The notes below the pieces were generated by a model. The model did not search any database and was not told where the DNA came from. It saw only the letters and a list, made by a program, of their open reading frames with translations. Positions 17,301 to 23,243 of a stretch of 32,137 nt of DNA are shown piece after piece (the stretch's first letter is position 1; the number at the start of each line of letters is the position of its first letter). This DNA comes from CAZHOV01 sp964534315 (lineage in GTDB: Bacteria; Bacteroidota; Bacteroidia; Chitinophagales; Saprospiraceae). The DNA lies in assembly GCA_964534315.1 (NCBI GenBank), contig CAZHOV010000052.1:1-32137 (forward strand). The letters run 5' to 3'. The translations under genes and the position numbers were made by a program.

Positions 17301-17653
17301 GGGGTATCCGCTTTAAGCATTAAAGTAAAGGTTTCGCACGCCTTTTCTGCAGTAAATTCAAGGAAAGACTTTGTCAGCTGCTGATCAGACACATTGATCA
17401 ATAGCTCAATATCATCTCCCCTGAATGGGTTGACCGCGATTAAATAGTCTTCGCCCGGTTCGAGACCACATAAAGCTATTTCCTGCTCACCGGAAAACGC
17501 AGTTAATTCCTGGCGGAGATAGGCTTTATCCAGCACTACTACCTGGTCGGCAGGGGACAGTTGTGATTTATCAAGAAAAGTCTGGGCGGTCGAAAGATTT
17601 ATTGAAAAAAGATAAAACAAAAAAAAGCTTAGGGGCAATTTTGTGTAACTCAT
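8363..17653 (-). CDS. Giant T9SS type B surface protein: choice-of-anchor L, SprB-like and 23 Ig/PKD-like repeats
   Basis: The 3096-aa product is a secreted adhesin-like protein. In order: a signal peptide (cleavage after about residue 24, STAQ); a unique N-terminal region to about 145; a choice-of-anchor L domain (about 148-395, with FNYVFASEEYCEF and NDVFGFFISGPGI); a Calx-beta-like domain (about 400-500); two Ig/PKD-like domains (about 505-670); three SprB-like repeats (about 674-890, with VTGGTxPxxFxW and PGTYxVTxxDxxGC); 23 tandem 84-residue Ig/PKD-like repeats (about 895-2836); one more SprB-like repeat; a PKD-like domain; and a gliding-motility-associated type B C-terminal domain (about 2996-3096, with VFIPNAFTPF, NRWGEKVFE and NPGVFVYF). 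The C-terminal domain directs export through T9SS and attachment to the cell surface via the partner that recognises type B signals. Known relatives serve gliding or adhesion. The gene is monocistronic, starts after a 531-bp gap and ends at a hairpin. Confidence 0.93.
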   Translation of the reverse strand: MSYTKLPLSFFLFYLFSINLSTAQTFLDKSQLSPADQVVVLDKAYLRQELTAFSGEQEIALCGLEPGEDYLIAVNPFRGDDIELLINVSDQQLTKSFLEFTAEKACETFTLMLKADTPNSKHSIYFSAQRKYAVPLKTLSGPEFLPNISVDPSPTAQQLVDDVFIGGDCFEIANVIQLGLNSQLGSFSEGTSSISIEDGVIISTGNVTSATGPNVQGGTTGGGTGFGVDPDLTQLATSTLNDIAGIQFDFTPTVDQIEFNYVFASEEYCEFVNAGFNDVFGFFISGPGINGPFSNGAENIALVPGTLGTFVAIDNVNQGTNTQFFQSNDAGSCGIPAVAPNDLEYDGFTAVFTAVANVIPCETYTIRLVIADVGDAAYDSAVFLEANSFNAGGEAGVEITSPTSNDGTIYEDCQEGFITFQRENNSDISLPVTIDYIINPNSTATPGVDYNPLPTVITIPANQQSVTIPIDAFEDFIIEGQETIIIEVENSCNCSTASDTLYIEDLPEFTADMSDAQICEGESATLAPTFNGGVGNITYQWSNGSSGPTISVAPNSDQTYTVTMTDECGQTVTADATVDVLELPTATISGGGVICNNSPEVTIEVSFTGDGPWDFQYMWNGTPFPAVTGVTQNPYTFTVSQPGVYELLNVSNALCPGSTSGFVQVDISIMNLFAVEIDASCPEASNGFVNLLVTGGTEPITFQWDFGANSQDIGNLPPGTYEVTATDAFGCTEELTTEIEAGPELEAEAVIDQPVNCFNGSDGVLNVNVQNGSLPYEFTWSNGDDVQNPDSLGPGFYSVTIVDLFGCSDLDTISLTNPPEFSIEGTPGGIVDCSANNGGEITLEVTGGTPGYTYNWSNGDNTQNITGLGAGTYTVTVSDANNCNAFDTVEVVSTVAPPEVNTSGPDTITCSDPSLILDGSGSAEGDSISYSWTAFNGGNIISGNTTLNPEVDAAGTYVLTVLNNNNLCESTDTIFIAENTAIPIADAGVSQELNCIQTALQLDGSNSSTGAEFDYQWSTNNGNLVSGATTLTPTVDASGDYQLVVTNTTNGCTAQSTVNITIDQNPPVADAGTANELNCLVTDINLDGSNSSSGPDIDYQWSTNDGNIVSGPTTATPNVDAPGTYTLIITNTSNGCADTSQVAVSEDVADPVASAGTPQTITCDDPQLTLDGSASSNGPEFDYQWTASGGGNILNGDTTSNPIVDNAGQYTLVVTNTNNGCTAEASVTIDENITNPIADAGQPNQISCSTPSLTLDGTNSSSGPTIIYNWSTNDGNILSGGNTLNPVIDAPGTYEIAVIDSTNGCQDVAVVNISIDQSTPNALGGPDMQIDCNNATAVLDGSGSSVGPDFIYQWTTANGNILSGATTLTPEVDIDGTYILEVTNTANACVDSAEVVVVVDQTLPTADPGIVQTVNCFDSQITLGGPTMTTGPDISYQWTSTAGGNFVSSDTISNPVVDAGGDYTVVVSNNANGCTSEATVAIDFDQQVPNADAGATAELNCAFPTLSLDGTGSDTAPEIIYSWSTSDGNILSGDSTLLPEVDQPGSYELLVFNTQNGCSSTSSVAITQNNTVPTADAGVTAELDCTVSSLTLDGTGSSSGSTLVYTWTTPDGNILSGANTLSPEIDAAGVYTLEVADTANFCSSTSSVTITQSVDLPAAVANVNGLLTCDVLDLTLDGTGSETGASIDYTWSTMDGNIVSGTNTLTPVIDQPGTYNLLVEDNSNGCSSNTSVTVDQDIVAPLADAGPEDSLNCTILSVNLDGGNSSAGADFTYSWDTNDGNIVNGPNTINPEVDQPGIYNLVVEDQTNGCTSTDQVTVVQDIDLPLADAGQEDTLTCAVTQLQLGATASQGADFQYQWTASNGGNIVADATTLTPTVDEPGLYTLTVINTDNTCASTAVVEIAEDVIAPTAVAGPTAVLTCVDTLLNLDGTSSSSGAIFTADWSTTDGNLVNGGNTLTPEINAPGTYNLLITNIDNGCTAQADVTITQDIAPPIADAGPTAEINCTQTSLVLDGSASSAGANIDYEWMTPDGSILSGTTTTSPEVDAAGTYELIVTNTINGCTSIDQVVITEDVNLPNTDAGIDTTLTCAITSLVLDGTNSTASPNLTYNWTTNDGNIVSGVNGLLPEVDAPGTYTLNVLDTTNNCSVSSSVLVDIDTLQPDLIIQPTSMLTCDVTSVIIDATSSSSGPEFIPQWTAVLGAIASGETTLTPTIEEPGLYSLTIIDQSNGCSITSSVGVPQDIDPPFADAGSTSTLNCAVTSIALDGTNSSSGNEFEYSWTTNNGNILSGDDQPSPQIDEPGTYNLVVTDNTNGCTSTSEVMIDQDIEVPQLQLNSPALLTCDTVQTELSVLINSSNANFNLTWTTLDGNIIGPNSNAMIELDQPGFYQVEVLDLQNFCLDSIGIQVDQDIEAPEANAGLPATITCGDPSLTLDGTNSSQGSEFTYTWTTGNGNIVSGATTLNPVIDQAGNYELVVTDNQNGCTSLADVNIDEDTELPVVDAGEDDILNCIVSELNLDGTGSSTGNEFEYTWTTSNGNIISGASGLAPQIDAPGTYTLTIINTDNECEATDEVEIDQDVELPNPEIEFTGINQLDCNNNSLVLDGSSSTPAAVLSFDWSTANGNIISGTKSSFITLDEPGVYELTVTNNVNGCTQTVDLGVNQDITLPNVVINDPDILTCLVTEIGLDATGSSVGTEFEYDWSTGPGGNILTGQSTLNPLVDEAATYTLTVLDTTNGCESEASIEVDEDVVLPTVVTSVNEELNCVIEEVDISGQGSSSGPIFTYNWTTTTGSIISGQNAIGALVNEPGVYTLQVTNNQNGCTNTADLIVEENTDVPTGLTLEVEEPLCFGDRGRVFIQGTEGGSPPYVYSINGGESFFNVTGFNTLDPGNYNIIVQDVIGCEYEQTFAIPQPPEISIEMDAEVTVKLGESTAFLAQVNIPEEEIAEISWTPMDFLSCTDCLNPQVELPDFPMTYTITVESDKGCIAEDRISLRIQKDRDVFIPNAFTPFSSPGDNDEFMIFANENQVVKINTFQVFNRWGEKVFEANNFQPNDPAFSWNGEFKGDQLNPGVFVYFAEIEFVDGEVILYKGDVTLVE
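9146..14970 (-). repeat. 23 tandem copies of an 84-residue Ig/PKD-like repeat in the giant gene
   Basis: Each copy has, in order, a DAG-like start, a cysteine near position 11, LDGSxSS, a YxW(S/T)T core, DGNIxSGxxTLxPxVD, PGTYxLxV and a second cysteine in NGC near position 67, ending in (D/E)xxxP. All 23 copies keep both cysteines. Copies 16 and 18 have lost much of the LDG/DGNI consensus, copy 21 is a little longer and copy 12 a little shorter. By eye the copies differ widely at the DNA level, so the array is old and not recently expanded. Confidence 0.9.
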
Positions 17654-18065
17654 TGGCTATTAATTTCGAGTTGGTCAAAAAAATTTAATGTTGTACCTGT
17701 TTAGTGCTTCACTAATTTAGTTTTTGGACTAAACAGTACTTAATTTGGCGAGAACGTTATTCAGCAAAAGATGAATGGACGTTCAAATTCTGCTTTCATT
17801 ATGGGGCAAACTTTGAGGTTGATGTATAAAATAAGGATAAATGCAAAAATACCAAATTATTTGCTAAAGATAATAGTAATTACCTAATGAAATTCAAGGA
17901 ATTATTGAAAATCGGCAGACAAATAATAGCTTTTCTACCAAAGGCTGCTTATAGCTATTTTTCCGAAAAAAAATAAAAATCATATCACTAAGTGAATTTT
18001 ATCACCGTCTCAAAATTTGACCTGATGTATTTTTCCGAAAATTAATGATACAAAGTTTAAAATCG

Positions 18066-18085
18066 ACTACCTAACGTTAGGTAGT
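18066..18085. promoter_or_regulatory. 20-bp perfect palindrome upstream of feoAB, candidate regulator site
   Basis: ACTACCTAACGTTAGGTAGT is its own reverse complement over all 20 bp. It lies 23 bp before the proposed feo -33 element and 99 bp before the feoA start codon. The CCTAAC/GTTAGG half-sites recall DtxR/MntR-family metal-regulator boxes, but the half-sites are arranged in the reverse order from the classic DtxR box. A dimeric metal-responsive regulator is a reasonable guess and is not proven. Confidence 0.4.
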
Positions 18086-18108
18086 ACTTATTTCACCCAA
18101 TTTCGGTA

Positions 18109-18139
18109 TTGGCCAGAAACCTTTTGAATCCTAAATTTG
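18109..18139 (+). promoter_or_regulatory. Candidate feoAB promoter
   Basis: TAAATTTG at 18132-18139 matches the Bacteroidota -7 consensus TAnnTTTG exactly. TTGG at 18109-18112, 19 bp upstream, is an imperfect -33 element (consensus TTTG). Transcription would start about 40 bp before the feoA ATG. Confidence 0.45.
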
Positions 18140-18184
18140 TAATTTAATTAGACTATTTCTAAATAACTTTATAACTTTACCGCC

Positions 18185-18427
18185 ATGGTTGTAACAGCAG
18201 GACAGAACACAGCAAGTGTAGCCAATTTAAGACAAAATGATTCCAAGACAATCGTTGGTTTTGCCAATTATCAGCTAGCCAGTAAATTTTTGTCCATGGG
18301 TATACTTCCTGGTTCTAAGGTAAAAGTTATTCGGGTTGCCCCGTTGTCAGGCGGTTTTTACATCAGAGTAAACCAACAAAACTTTGCTATTCGCACCACA
18401 GAAGCAGCCAGTATATTGGTAAACTAG
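18185..18427 (+). CDS. feoA: Ferrous iron transport protein FeoA
   Basis: FeoA is a small cytoplasmic SH3-like protein needed for full activity of the FeoB iron transporter. The 80-aa product has the family pattern: LASKFLSMGILPGSKVKVIRVAPLSGG (about residues 31-57), then YIRVNQQNFAIRTTEAASILV, where the AIR..EA.xIxV ending is diagnostic. Its length is typical. The gene is followed by feoB after 20 bp on the same strand, the standard feoAB operon order. The ATG at 18185 gives about ten residues before the first conserved strand. No Shine-Dalgarno site is visible. It is preceded by a candidate promoter and a palindromic operator-like site. Confidence 0.93.
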   Translation: MVVTAGQNTASVANLRQNDSKTIVGFANYQLASKFLSMGILPGSKVKVIRVAPLSGGFYIRVNQQNFAIRTTEAASILVN

Positions 18428-18447
18428 ATTTGAATCAATTCAATTGA

Positions 18448-20568
18448 ATGGATGAGGAAACGAGGCAAATAGCCCTAATTGGAAATCCGAATAGTGGAAA
18501 ATCATCGGTCTTTAACTACTTAACAGGTCTTCGCCAAAAGGTTGGCAACTTTCCGGGAGTAACCGTCGAAAAGAAAGAAGGGTTATGTTCGCTTCCAGAT
18601 GGTTCTACCGTAAAAATCACGGACTTTCCCGGCACTTACAGCCTCTACCCTACCGCAAAAGACGAGCAAATCGTTGTCCAAACTTTTACCGATCTCCAAA
18701 ACGAAAACTTCCCGGATGCGGTCCTTTTTGTAGCCGACATTACCAATCTTGAGCGCCATATCCTTTTACTTACACAAATTAATGATCTGGGAATTCCAGT
18801 TGCCTTAGCGCTCAGCATGGCGGATATCGCCCAAAAAAAAGGGATTAACATCGACGTCCAACAAATTGAAGAACTTTTCCAAATACCTACTGTCGCCATC
18901 AGTAGCCGGACAGGAGAGAATCTCCCTCAGCTCAAGCAAGTCATCCAAGATCTGACCAAAACACCCAACCGTACCACTACCCTAAAAACCTTTTATAACC
19001 CGTCAGGAGATGAAAAAAAAGTACTGGAACCCATCCAACAACACTTTAACCTTCCTCAGACATACCATGCGCTGTTGTATGCCCACCATTTTAAATGGCT
19101 CCCCCATCTGACAGAAAAGGAAAAGGCCTTCATTGAAGAAATTGTTGAAAACGAAAAATTTGAATCCCTCCGTTTTCAGGTTCGGGAAACCATGGCCCGC
19201 TACGACCGCTTTCTACCCAACCTGCAAAAAGCGATTCAGTCAGAGACCGCTGTAAGTAGCATAACAGACAAGATCGACTACCTGGCTACTCATAAAATTT
19301 TTGGTCCGGCTATTTTTGTTGTTTTGATGATCCTGATTTTTCAAGCCATTTTTGCCTTGGCCGATATCCCCATGGGCTGGATTGATTCGGGTTTCGGCTT
19401 TTTACAAGAGCAAATCCAGCAAGTGCTTCCCGAAAGCTGGTTTACCAGTTTGCTCACTGATGGCATCCTGGCGGGTCTGGGTGGGATTTTAATTTTCATT
19501 CCGCAGATTGCCATTCTGTTTTTCCTGATCGCTATACTTGAAGAACTTGGCTATATGGCCCGGGCGGTTTTTATTTTTGACAAGCTTATGCAGCGCTTCG
19601 GACTCAACGGCCGCAGTATTGTAGCCCTGGTCTCTGGAGGAGCATGCGCCATCCCTGCCGTTATGTCTACCCGTACTATCTCCAACTGGAAAGAGCGGTT
19701 GATTACGATCCTGGTCACCCCATTCATTTCCTGCTCCGCGCGGATTCCCGTTTATGTGATCATGATCGGCCTGGTCGTCCCGGCTACTAGTATCTGGGGC
19801 ATTTTCAACCTGCAAGGTATTGTATTTATGGGGCTTTATGTATTAGGGATTCTTGCTGCGTTAGGAGCTGCTTATGTCTTCAAACTCATTCTCAAAACTT
19901 CCGAGTCCAGCTTTTTGATTATCGAACTTCCTCCTTATCGCACGCCTCAACTTCGGAACGTATTACTGACCGTAAAGGAGAAAGTAGGTACGTTCGTTGT
20001 GGAAGCCGGAAAGATCATTTTCTTCATTTCGATTTTGCTATGGTTTGCCGCCAACTTTGGCCCTCCGGGCGCCATGGAAAAAGCGGAGCAAACGGCAATA
20101 GAGCGGGCACAAATTCAAAACCTTTCAGAGTCGCAAGCTGAAAACCTCATTGCCTCAAAAAAACTGGAAGCTTCCTTTGCCGGACACCTTGGTAAAGGCA
20201 TCGAACCCGCTATCGAGCCCCTAGGATATGATTGGAAAATCGGCATTGCGCTAATCACGTCTTTCGCCGCCCGGGAAGTATTTGTGGGTACCATGGCCAC
20301 CCTCTACAGTATTGGCAACACCGAAGACGAGCGCGGCATACAGGAACAAATGGCCAAAGAAATTGACCCGGATACAGGCAAGCCGGTTTATACCCTGGCC
20401 ACGGCCTTTTCCATCCTTGTTTTTTATGTGTTCGCCATGCAATGTATGAGCACCCTGGCAGTCGTCCAAAAAGAAACTAACAGCTGGAAGTGGCCTATTA
20501 TACAATTCTTGTTTATGACCGGTCTGGCTTATGTGGCTAGCTTGGTGGTATACCAAGTCATGGCGTAG
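18448..20568 (+). CDS. feoB: Ferrous iron transporter FeoB
   Basis: FeoB is the inner-membrane ferrous iron transporter with an N-terminal G domain. The 706-aa product is a little shorter than the Escherichia coli protein. G domain: G1 GNPNSGKS (12-19), G2 Thr in GVTVEKKEG, G3 DFPG (59-62), and a G5-like SSRTGENL. The G4 position reads LSMAD (Ser123-Asp126), where the usual motif has Asn before two residues and Asp. After a helical linker come about eight membrane segments. The first Gate region has SGGACAIPAVMSTRTI and ISCSARIPVYV, with the conserved cysteines. The second has FAAREVFVGTMATLYSIG. No feoC follows. The stop overlaps the first base of a three-unit octamer repeat, and a convergent peptidase gene ends 44 bp later. 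Confidence 0.96.
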   Translation: MDEETRQIALIGNPNSGKSSVFNYLTGLRQKVGNFPGVTVEKKEGLCSLPDGSTVKITDFPGTYSLYPTAKDEQIVVQTFTDLQNENFPDAVLFVADITNLERHILLLTQINDLGIPVALALSMADIAQKKGINIDVQQIEELFQIPTVAISSRTGENLPQLKQVIQDLTKTPNRTTTLKTFYNPSGDEKKVLEPIQQHFNLPQTYHALLYAHHFKWLPHLTEKEKAFIEEIVENEKFESLRFQVRETMARYDRFLPNLQKAIQSETAVSSITDKIDYLATHKIFGPAIFVVLMILIFQAIFALADIPMGWIDSGFGFLQEQIQQVLPESWFTSLLTDGILAGLGGILIFIPQIAILFFLIAILEELGYMARAVFIFDKLMQRFGLNGRSIVALVSGGACAIPAVMSTRTISNWKERLITILVTPFISCSARIPVYVIMIGLVVPATSIWGIFNLQGIVFMGLYVLGILAALGAAYVFKLILKTSESSFLIIELPPYRTPQLRNVLLTVKEKVGTFVVEAGKIIFFISILLWFAANFGPPGAMEKAEQTAIERAQIQNLSESQAENLIASKKLEASFAGHLGKGIEPAIEPLGYDWKIGIALITSFAAREVFVGTMATLYSIGNTEDERGIQEQMAKEIDPDTGKPVYTLATAFSILVFYVFAMQCMSTLAVVQKETNSWKWPIIQFLFMTGLAYVASLVVYQVMA

Positions 20569-20591
20569 TGTCGAGGTGTCGAGGTGTCGAA
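20568..20591. repeat. Three-unit octamer repeat at the end of feoB
   Basis: GTGTCGAG occurs twice, followed by GTGTCGAA; the array starts with the last base of the feoB stop codon. It fills half of the 44-bp gap between the convergent ends of feoB and the peptidase gene. Confidence 0.6.
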
Positions 20592-20612
20592 ACACGAATA
20601 GTGAAACACCCA

Positions 20613-23003
20613 CTACAGGTGCTCTTCAAAGAGTTGAAAGATCCGCTTATACTCATCTGCCCAACTGGAGGGCTCTGTAAATCCGTGTCCTTCCATGGGG
20701 AAAACAGCCAGCTCCCAGTTATCTTTGCCCAATTCAATCAGGCGCTGGGCCAGGCGCACGACATCCTGAAATTGAACGTTGGTATCGACCATCCCATGTA
20801 GCATTAACAAATGATCTTCCAGATTTTCGGCAAAATAAAGGGGTGAACTTCTGGCAAAAGCGATGGAATCCTGCTCTGGCGTATTCAGTATATTAGACGT
20901 ATAAGCGTGATTGTAATGGGCCCAATCGGTCACAGACCGAAGGGCAGCGCCACACTGAAAGGTGCCTGGATACTGGAATAAGGCCATAATGGTAATAAAC
21001 CCGCCATATGACCCGCCATAAATACCGATACGTTCGGGATCGATATTATGTTGTTCTACTAAATACTTAGCGCCGTCTACCTGATCATCCAGGTCCCGGC
21101 CACCCATATGACGATAGATAGCGGTCCGCCAATCACGTCCATAGCCTCTACTAGCCCGGTAATCAATATCCAACACGGTATAACCATTATCCACCAAAAA
21201 GTTATGGAACATATATTCCCGGTAGTAGGAACTCCACCAGTGATGAACATTTTGCAAATAACCGGCTCCATGCACAAAGATCACAGCCGGTCCTTTCTTG
21301 GAAGTGGGTTTAGAGGGTTTATATAGGCGAGCAGGCACTTTTTCACCATCCGATGCTTCGAAATAGATAAGCTCCGGGACTCGCCAATTATAGCTTTGAA
21401 AAGGCTTTGTGGTAGATTTTGTCACCTGGATCATCTCTGCTCCCGGCTCATTGGCCATAAGGAATAATTCCCAAGGTTGGTTGCTGTAAGAATAGCGTAT
21501 GGCTAGCATTTTTCCATTTGGAGAGACCGCTACCTGATGATTGCCTTTTTGAGTGGTGACCTGCTTTAGCTCTCCTCCCCTAACCGGTAAATGATAAAAA
21601 TGATGCTCGTGCGGTGACTTTTTATTAGCCGTTATGTAGAATTTATCTTTATCTACAGAAAGCTCCACCTCCAGAATTTCAAAATTACCGCTAGTGCGTT
21701 GTATTTTCTTTTTCGTATTGACATCCATCGTATACAGGTGGGAATACCCCGTTTCTTCCGATTGAAAATAGATGGATTTTCCGTCGGGCATCCAAGCTAA
21801 TGTCCCTGGTGAGCCATTCCAGCCCGAAATTCCGGGGCCACCGATCCAGGCATCATCGTGTTGGCGGTCCAGTAGTTCCAGTCCACCAGTTTCCAGATCG
21901 AGCAGCATAATCCAACGGTCTTTATTGTCGAGGGCTTTAACTTCTACTATAGCTTCGCTATTTTCATTGTAATAAGGGCCGTGGAAGATCACCTCACGAG
22001 GGTTATCATATTGAGGTTCATAGGGAATAGTATCTTTATGATATCCTTCTAAAAAAACAGGTTTATCTTTTATTCCTTCAATTTGGTCTGTTTGAACAAT
22101 ATAAAAAGTATCTTTTTGGGTATCGAAAATCGCTAACTCATAGGTCGTTTGTTCGGATCCTACCTTTGCTCTGGCGTTGCGGTTACTGGCATATCCTGAT
22201 TCGGTAACAAAATCCATAACTTCGGTAGCTTTCCTCTTGGCGCGTTTGGCTAACCGGCACGTAACATAACGCATATCCGGGCTAAGTTTTAGCTGGCTAA
22301 TATTTTTGCTACCCAGGTAGGTCGTTTTTAGAGATTCGGGTTGCCGTCTTTCATTGCGTTCGTTTCTTAAGGTTCTTTTGGTTTTGCGTTCTTTCAGTAT
22401 TTCAAACCAGGAGAGTTGATCATTTTCCAACCATTGCTCCTGCCTGTTTTTACCAGGCTCTTTTTTGGGATTACCCTTTTGAAAATTGGTGAGTTGTTTA
22501 ATAACATGTTCTTTCAGACTATAGATAAATACGTTGCGCCCTGATTTATACGCTACCCAATCCTCATCTTTGGAAAACCTGGCGCCGTATTCATTATCTA
22601 CGGTGTACGTCAGTTGTTTTTGCTCACCCGATTCAAGATCCATGATAAATATATCTCCATAACGGGTATAAAGAAAACGTTTTCGATCATTATCATAATC
22701 GCCGCCTCTTGATGGCAATTGAATATAGGTCGTATCATCTACGATTTGAGGTTTGATATTAGGAGGTTCTATGGGCAGTCGATAGGTATCTTCCAACACT
22801 TTTTGGTCAGGGTTCCAGTTGAAATAGACGTATTTGCTGTCTGGAGACCAAAAGATACCAGAGGGAGAAGTACCTACGAATTTTTCTCCCTGCATAATTT
22901 GTTCGATAGTCAGGTCTGATTGAGCGTAGAGAAAGGAAAAAGGAGAAAGGGACAAGAAACAAAGGGAAACGAAAATTAGCAATTTCTTTGTAAAATGGAG
23001 CAT
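20613..23003 (-). CDS. Secreted S9-family serine peptidase (prolyl oligopeptidase/DPP-IV-like)
   Basis: The 796-aa product has a signal peptide, MLHFTKKLLIFVSLCFLSL, with likely cleavage after FLYAQ (about residue 28). Residues from about 40 to 520 form the seven-bladed propeller typical of the S9 family (repeats such as WSPDSKYVYFNWN and WMPDGKSIYFQSE). The C-terminal alpha/beta-hydrolase domain has Ser665 in YGGSYGG, Asp740 in HGMVDTNV and His773 in MEGHGF, a complete catalytic triad. The family cleaves short peptides, often after proline or releasing dipeptides. The protein acts in the periplasm or outside, as no T9SS signal is seen at the C-terminus. I chose the ATG at 23001-23003 because it starts a good signal peptide; a longer TTG frame adds 18 residues before it. 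It stands alone, convergent with feoB. Confidence 0.92.
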   Translation of the reverse strand: MLHFTKKLLIFVSLCFLSLSPFSFLYAQSDLTIEQIMQGEKFVGTSPSGIFWSPDSKYVYFNWNPDQKVLEDTYRLPIEPPNIKPQIVDDTTYIQLPSRGGDYDNDRKRFLYTRYGDIFIMDLESGEQKQLTYTVDNEYGARFSKDEDWVAYKSGRNVFIYSLKEHVIKQLTNFQKGNPKKEPGKNRQEQWLENDQLSWFEILKERKTKRTLRNERNERRQPESLKTTYLGSKNISQLKLSPDMRYVTCRLAKRAKRKATEVMDFVTESGYASNRNARAKVGSEQTTYELAIFDTQKDTFYIVQTDQIEGIKDKPVFLEGYHKDTIPYEPQYDNPREVIFHGPYYNENSEAIVEVKALDNKDRWIMLLDLETGGLELLDRQHDDAWIGGPGISGWNGSPGTLAWMPDGKSIYFQSEETGYSHLYTMDVNTKKKIQRTSGNFEILEVELSVDKDKFYITANKKSPHEHHFYHLPVRGGELKQVTTQKGNHQVAVSPNGKMLAIRYSYSNQPWELFLMANEPGAEMIQVTKSTTKPFQSYNWRVPELIYFEASDGEKVPARLYKPSKPTSKKGPAVIFVHGAGYLQNVHHWWSSYYREYMFHNFLVDNGYTVLDIDYRASRGYGRDWRTAIYRHMGGRDLDDQVDGAKYLVEQHNIDPERIGIYGGSYGGFITIMALFQYPGTFQCGAALRSVTDWAHYNHAYTSNILNTPEQDSIAFARSSPLYFAENLEDHLLMLHGMVDTNVQFQDVVRLAQRLIELGKDNWELAVFPMEGHGFTEPSSWADEYKRIFQLFEEHL

Positions 23004-23082
23004 TATGGAAGGTTTGGTCGTAAAAAAGAGGTAGATAGCATACTGATTAAAGGACAACTTTAAATTTCCTAAATCCTATTTG

Positions 23083-23229
23083 GAGGAGGGCGTCTCATAA
23101 GCCTTAAAGACTTATACTTCGCCCAATGATAGTTGATTTTTTTAACTGGAAATTGAAAATTTCCAGTTAAAAAAAACCATATTTGGAACTGTCTCAACAC
23201 TCCTTTTAGTCGTTTTGAGACAGCCCCTC
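23083..23229. mobile_element. Possible MITE-like element or IS remnant between gdhA and the peptidase gene
   Basis: The ends form an imperfect inverted repeat. The left end contains GAGG...GTCTCATAA and the right end, reversed, GAGGGGCTGTCTCAAAA. GGGGCTGTCTCAAA-type ends are familiar from insertion sequences of several families, from memory. The 147-bp interior has nested hairpins and no open frame. No target-site duplication is clear. A simple intergenic hairpin cluster is the alternative. Confidence 0.35.
23137..23176. terminator. AT-rich hairpin downstream of gdhA
   Basis: T7-AACTGGAAATT pairs with AATTTCCAGTT-A8 around a 3-bp loop, an 18-bp stem. It lies about 70 bp after the gdhA stop and inside the MITE-like segment. 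Because the T-run is on the 5' side and the A-run on the 3' side for either strand, it is not a textbook intrinsic terminator. Confidence 0.4.
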
Positions 23230-23243
23230 TATTCCCAATACTA

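Larger units (their letters stand above)
17654..18184. other. 531-bp divergent intergenic region between the giant gene and feoAB
   Basis: The region is AT-rich and has no credible open frame. It should hold the promoter of the giant gene (minus) and of feoAB (plus). The feo-proximal part contains a 20-bp perfect palindrome and a -7 element. A 14-bp direct repeat (TATTTTTCCGAAAA) occurs at 17956-17969 and 18028-18041. A 7-bp inverted repeat GTTTAGT/ACTAAAC lies at 17699-17705 and 17728-17734. For the giant gene the only -7 match I found is CAAAAATA at 17844-17851 (TATTTTTG on its strand), with no matching -33 element. Confidence 0.7.

Noticed and set aside
17844..17851. CAAAAATA as a promoter -7 element of the giant gene
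   Set aside because: It fits TAnnTTTG on the minus strand, but there is no -33 TTTG at the proper distance and it would leave a 190-bp leader.
17956..18041. 14-bp direct repeat TATTTTTCCGAAAA at 17956-17969 and 18028-18041 as a paired regulator site
   Set aside because: The region is AT-rich, the spacing of 72 bp is not helical-phase informative by itself, and there is no independent support. It is noted in the intergenic entry only.
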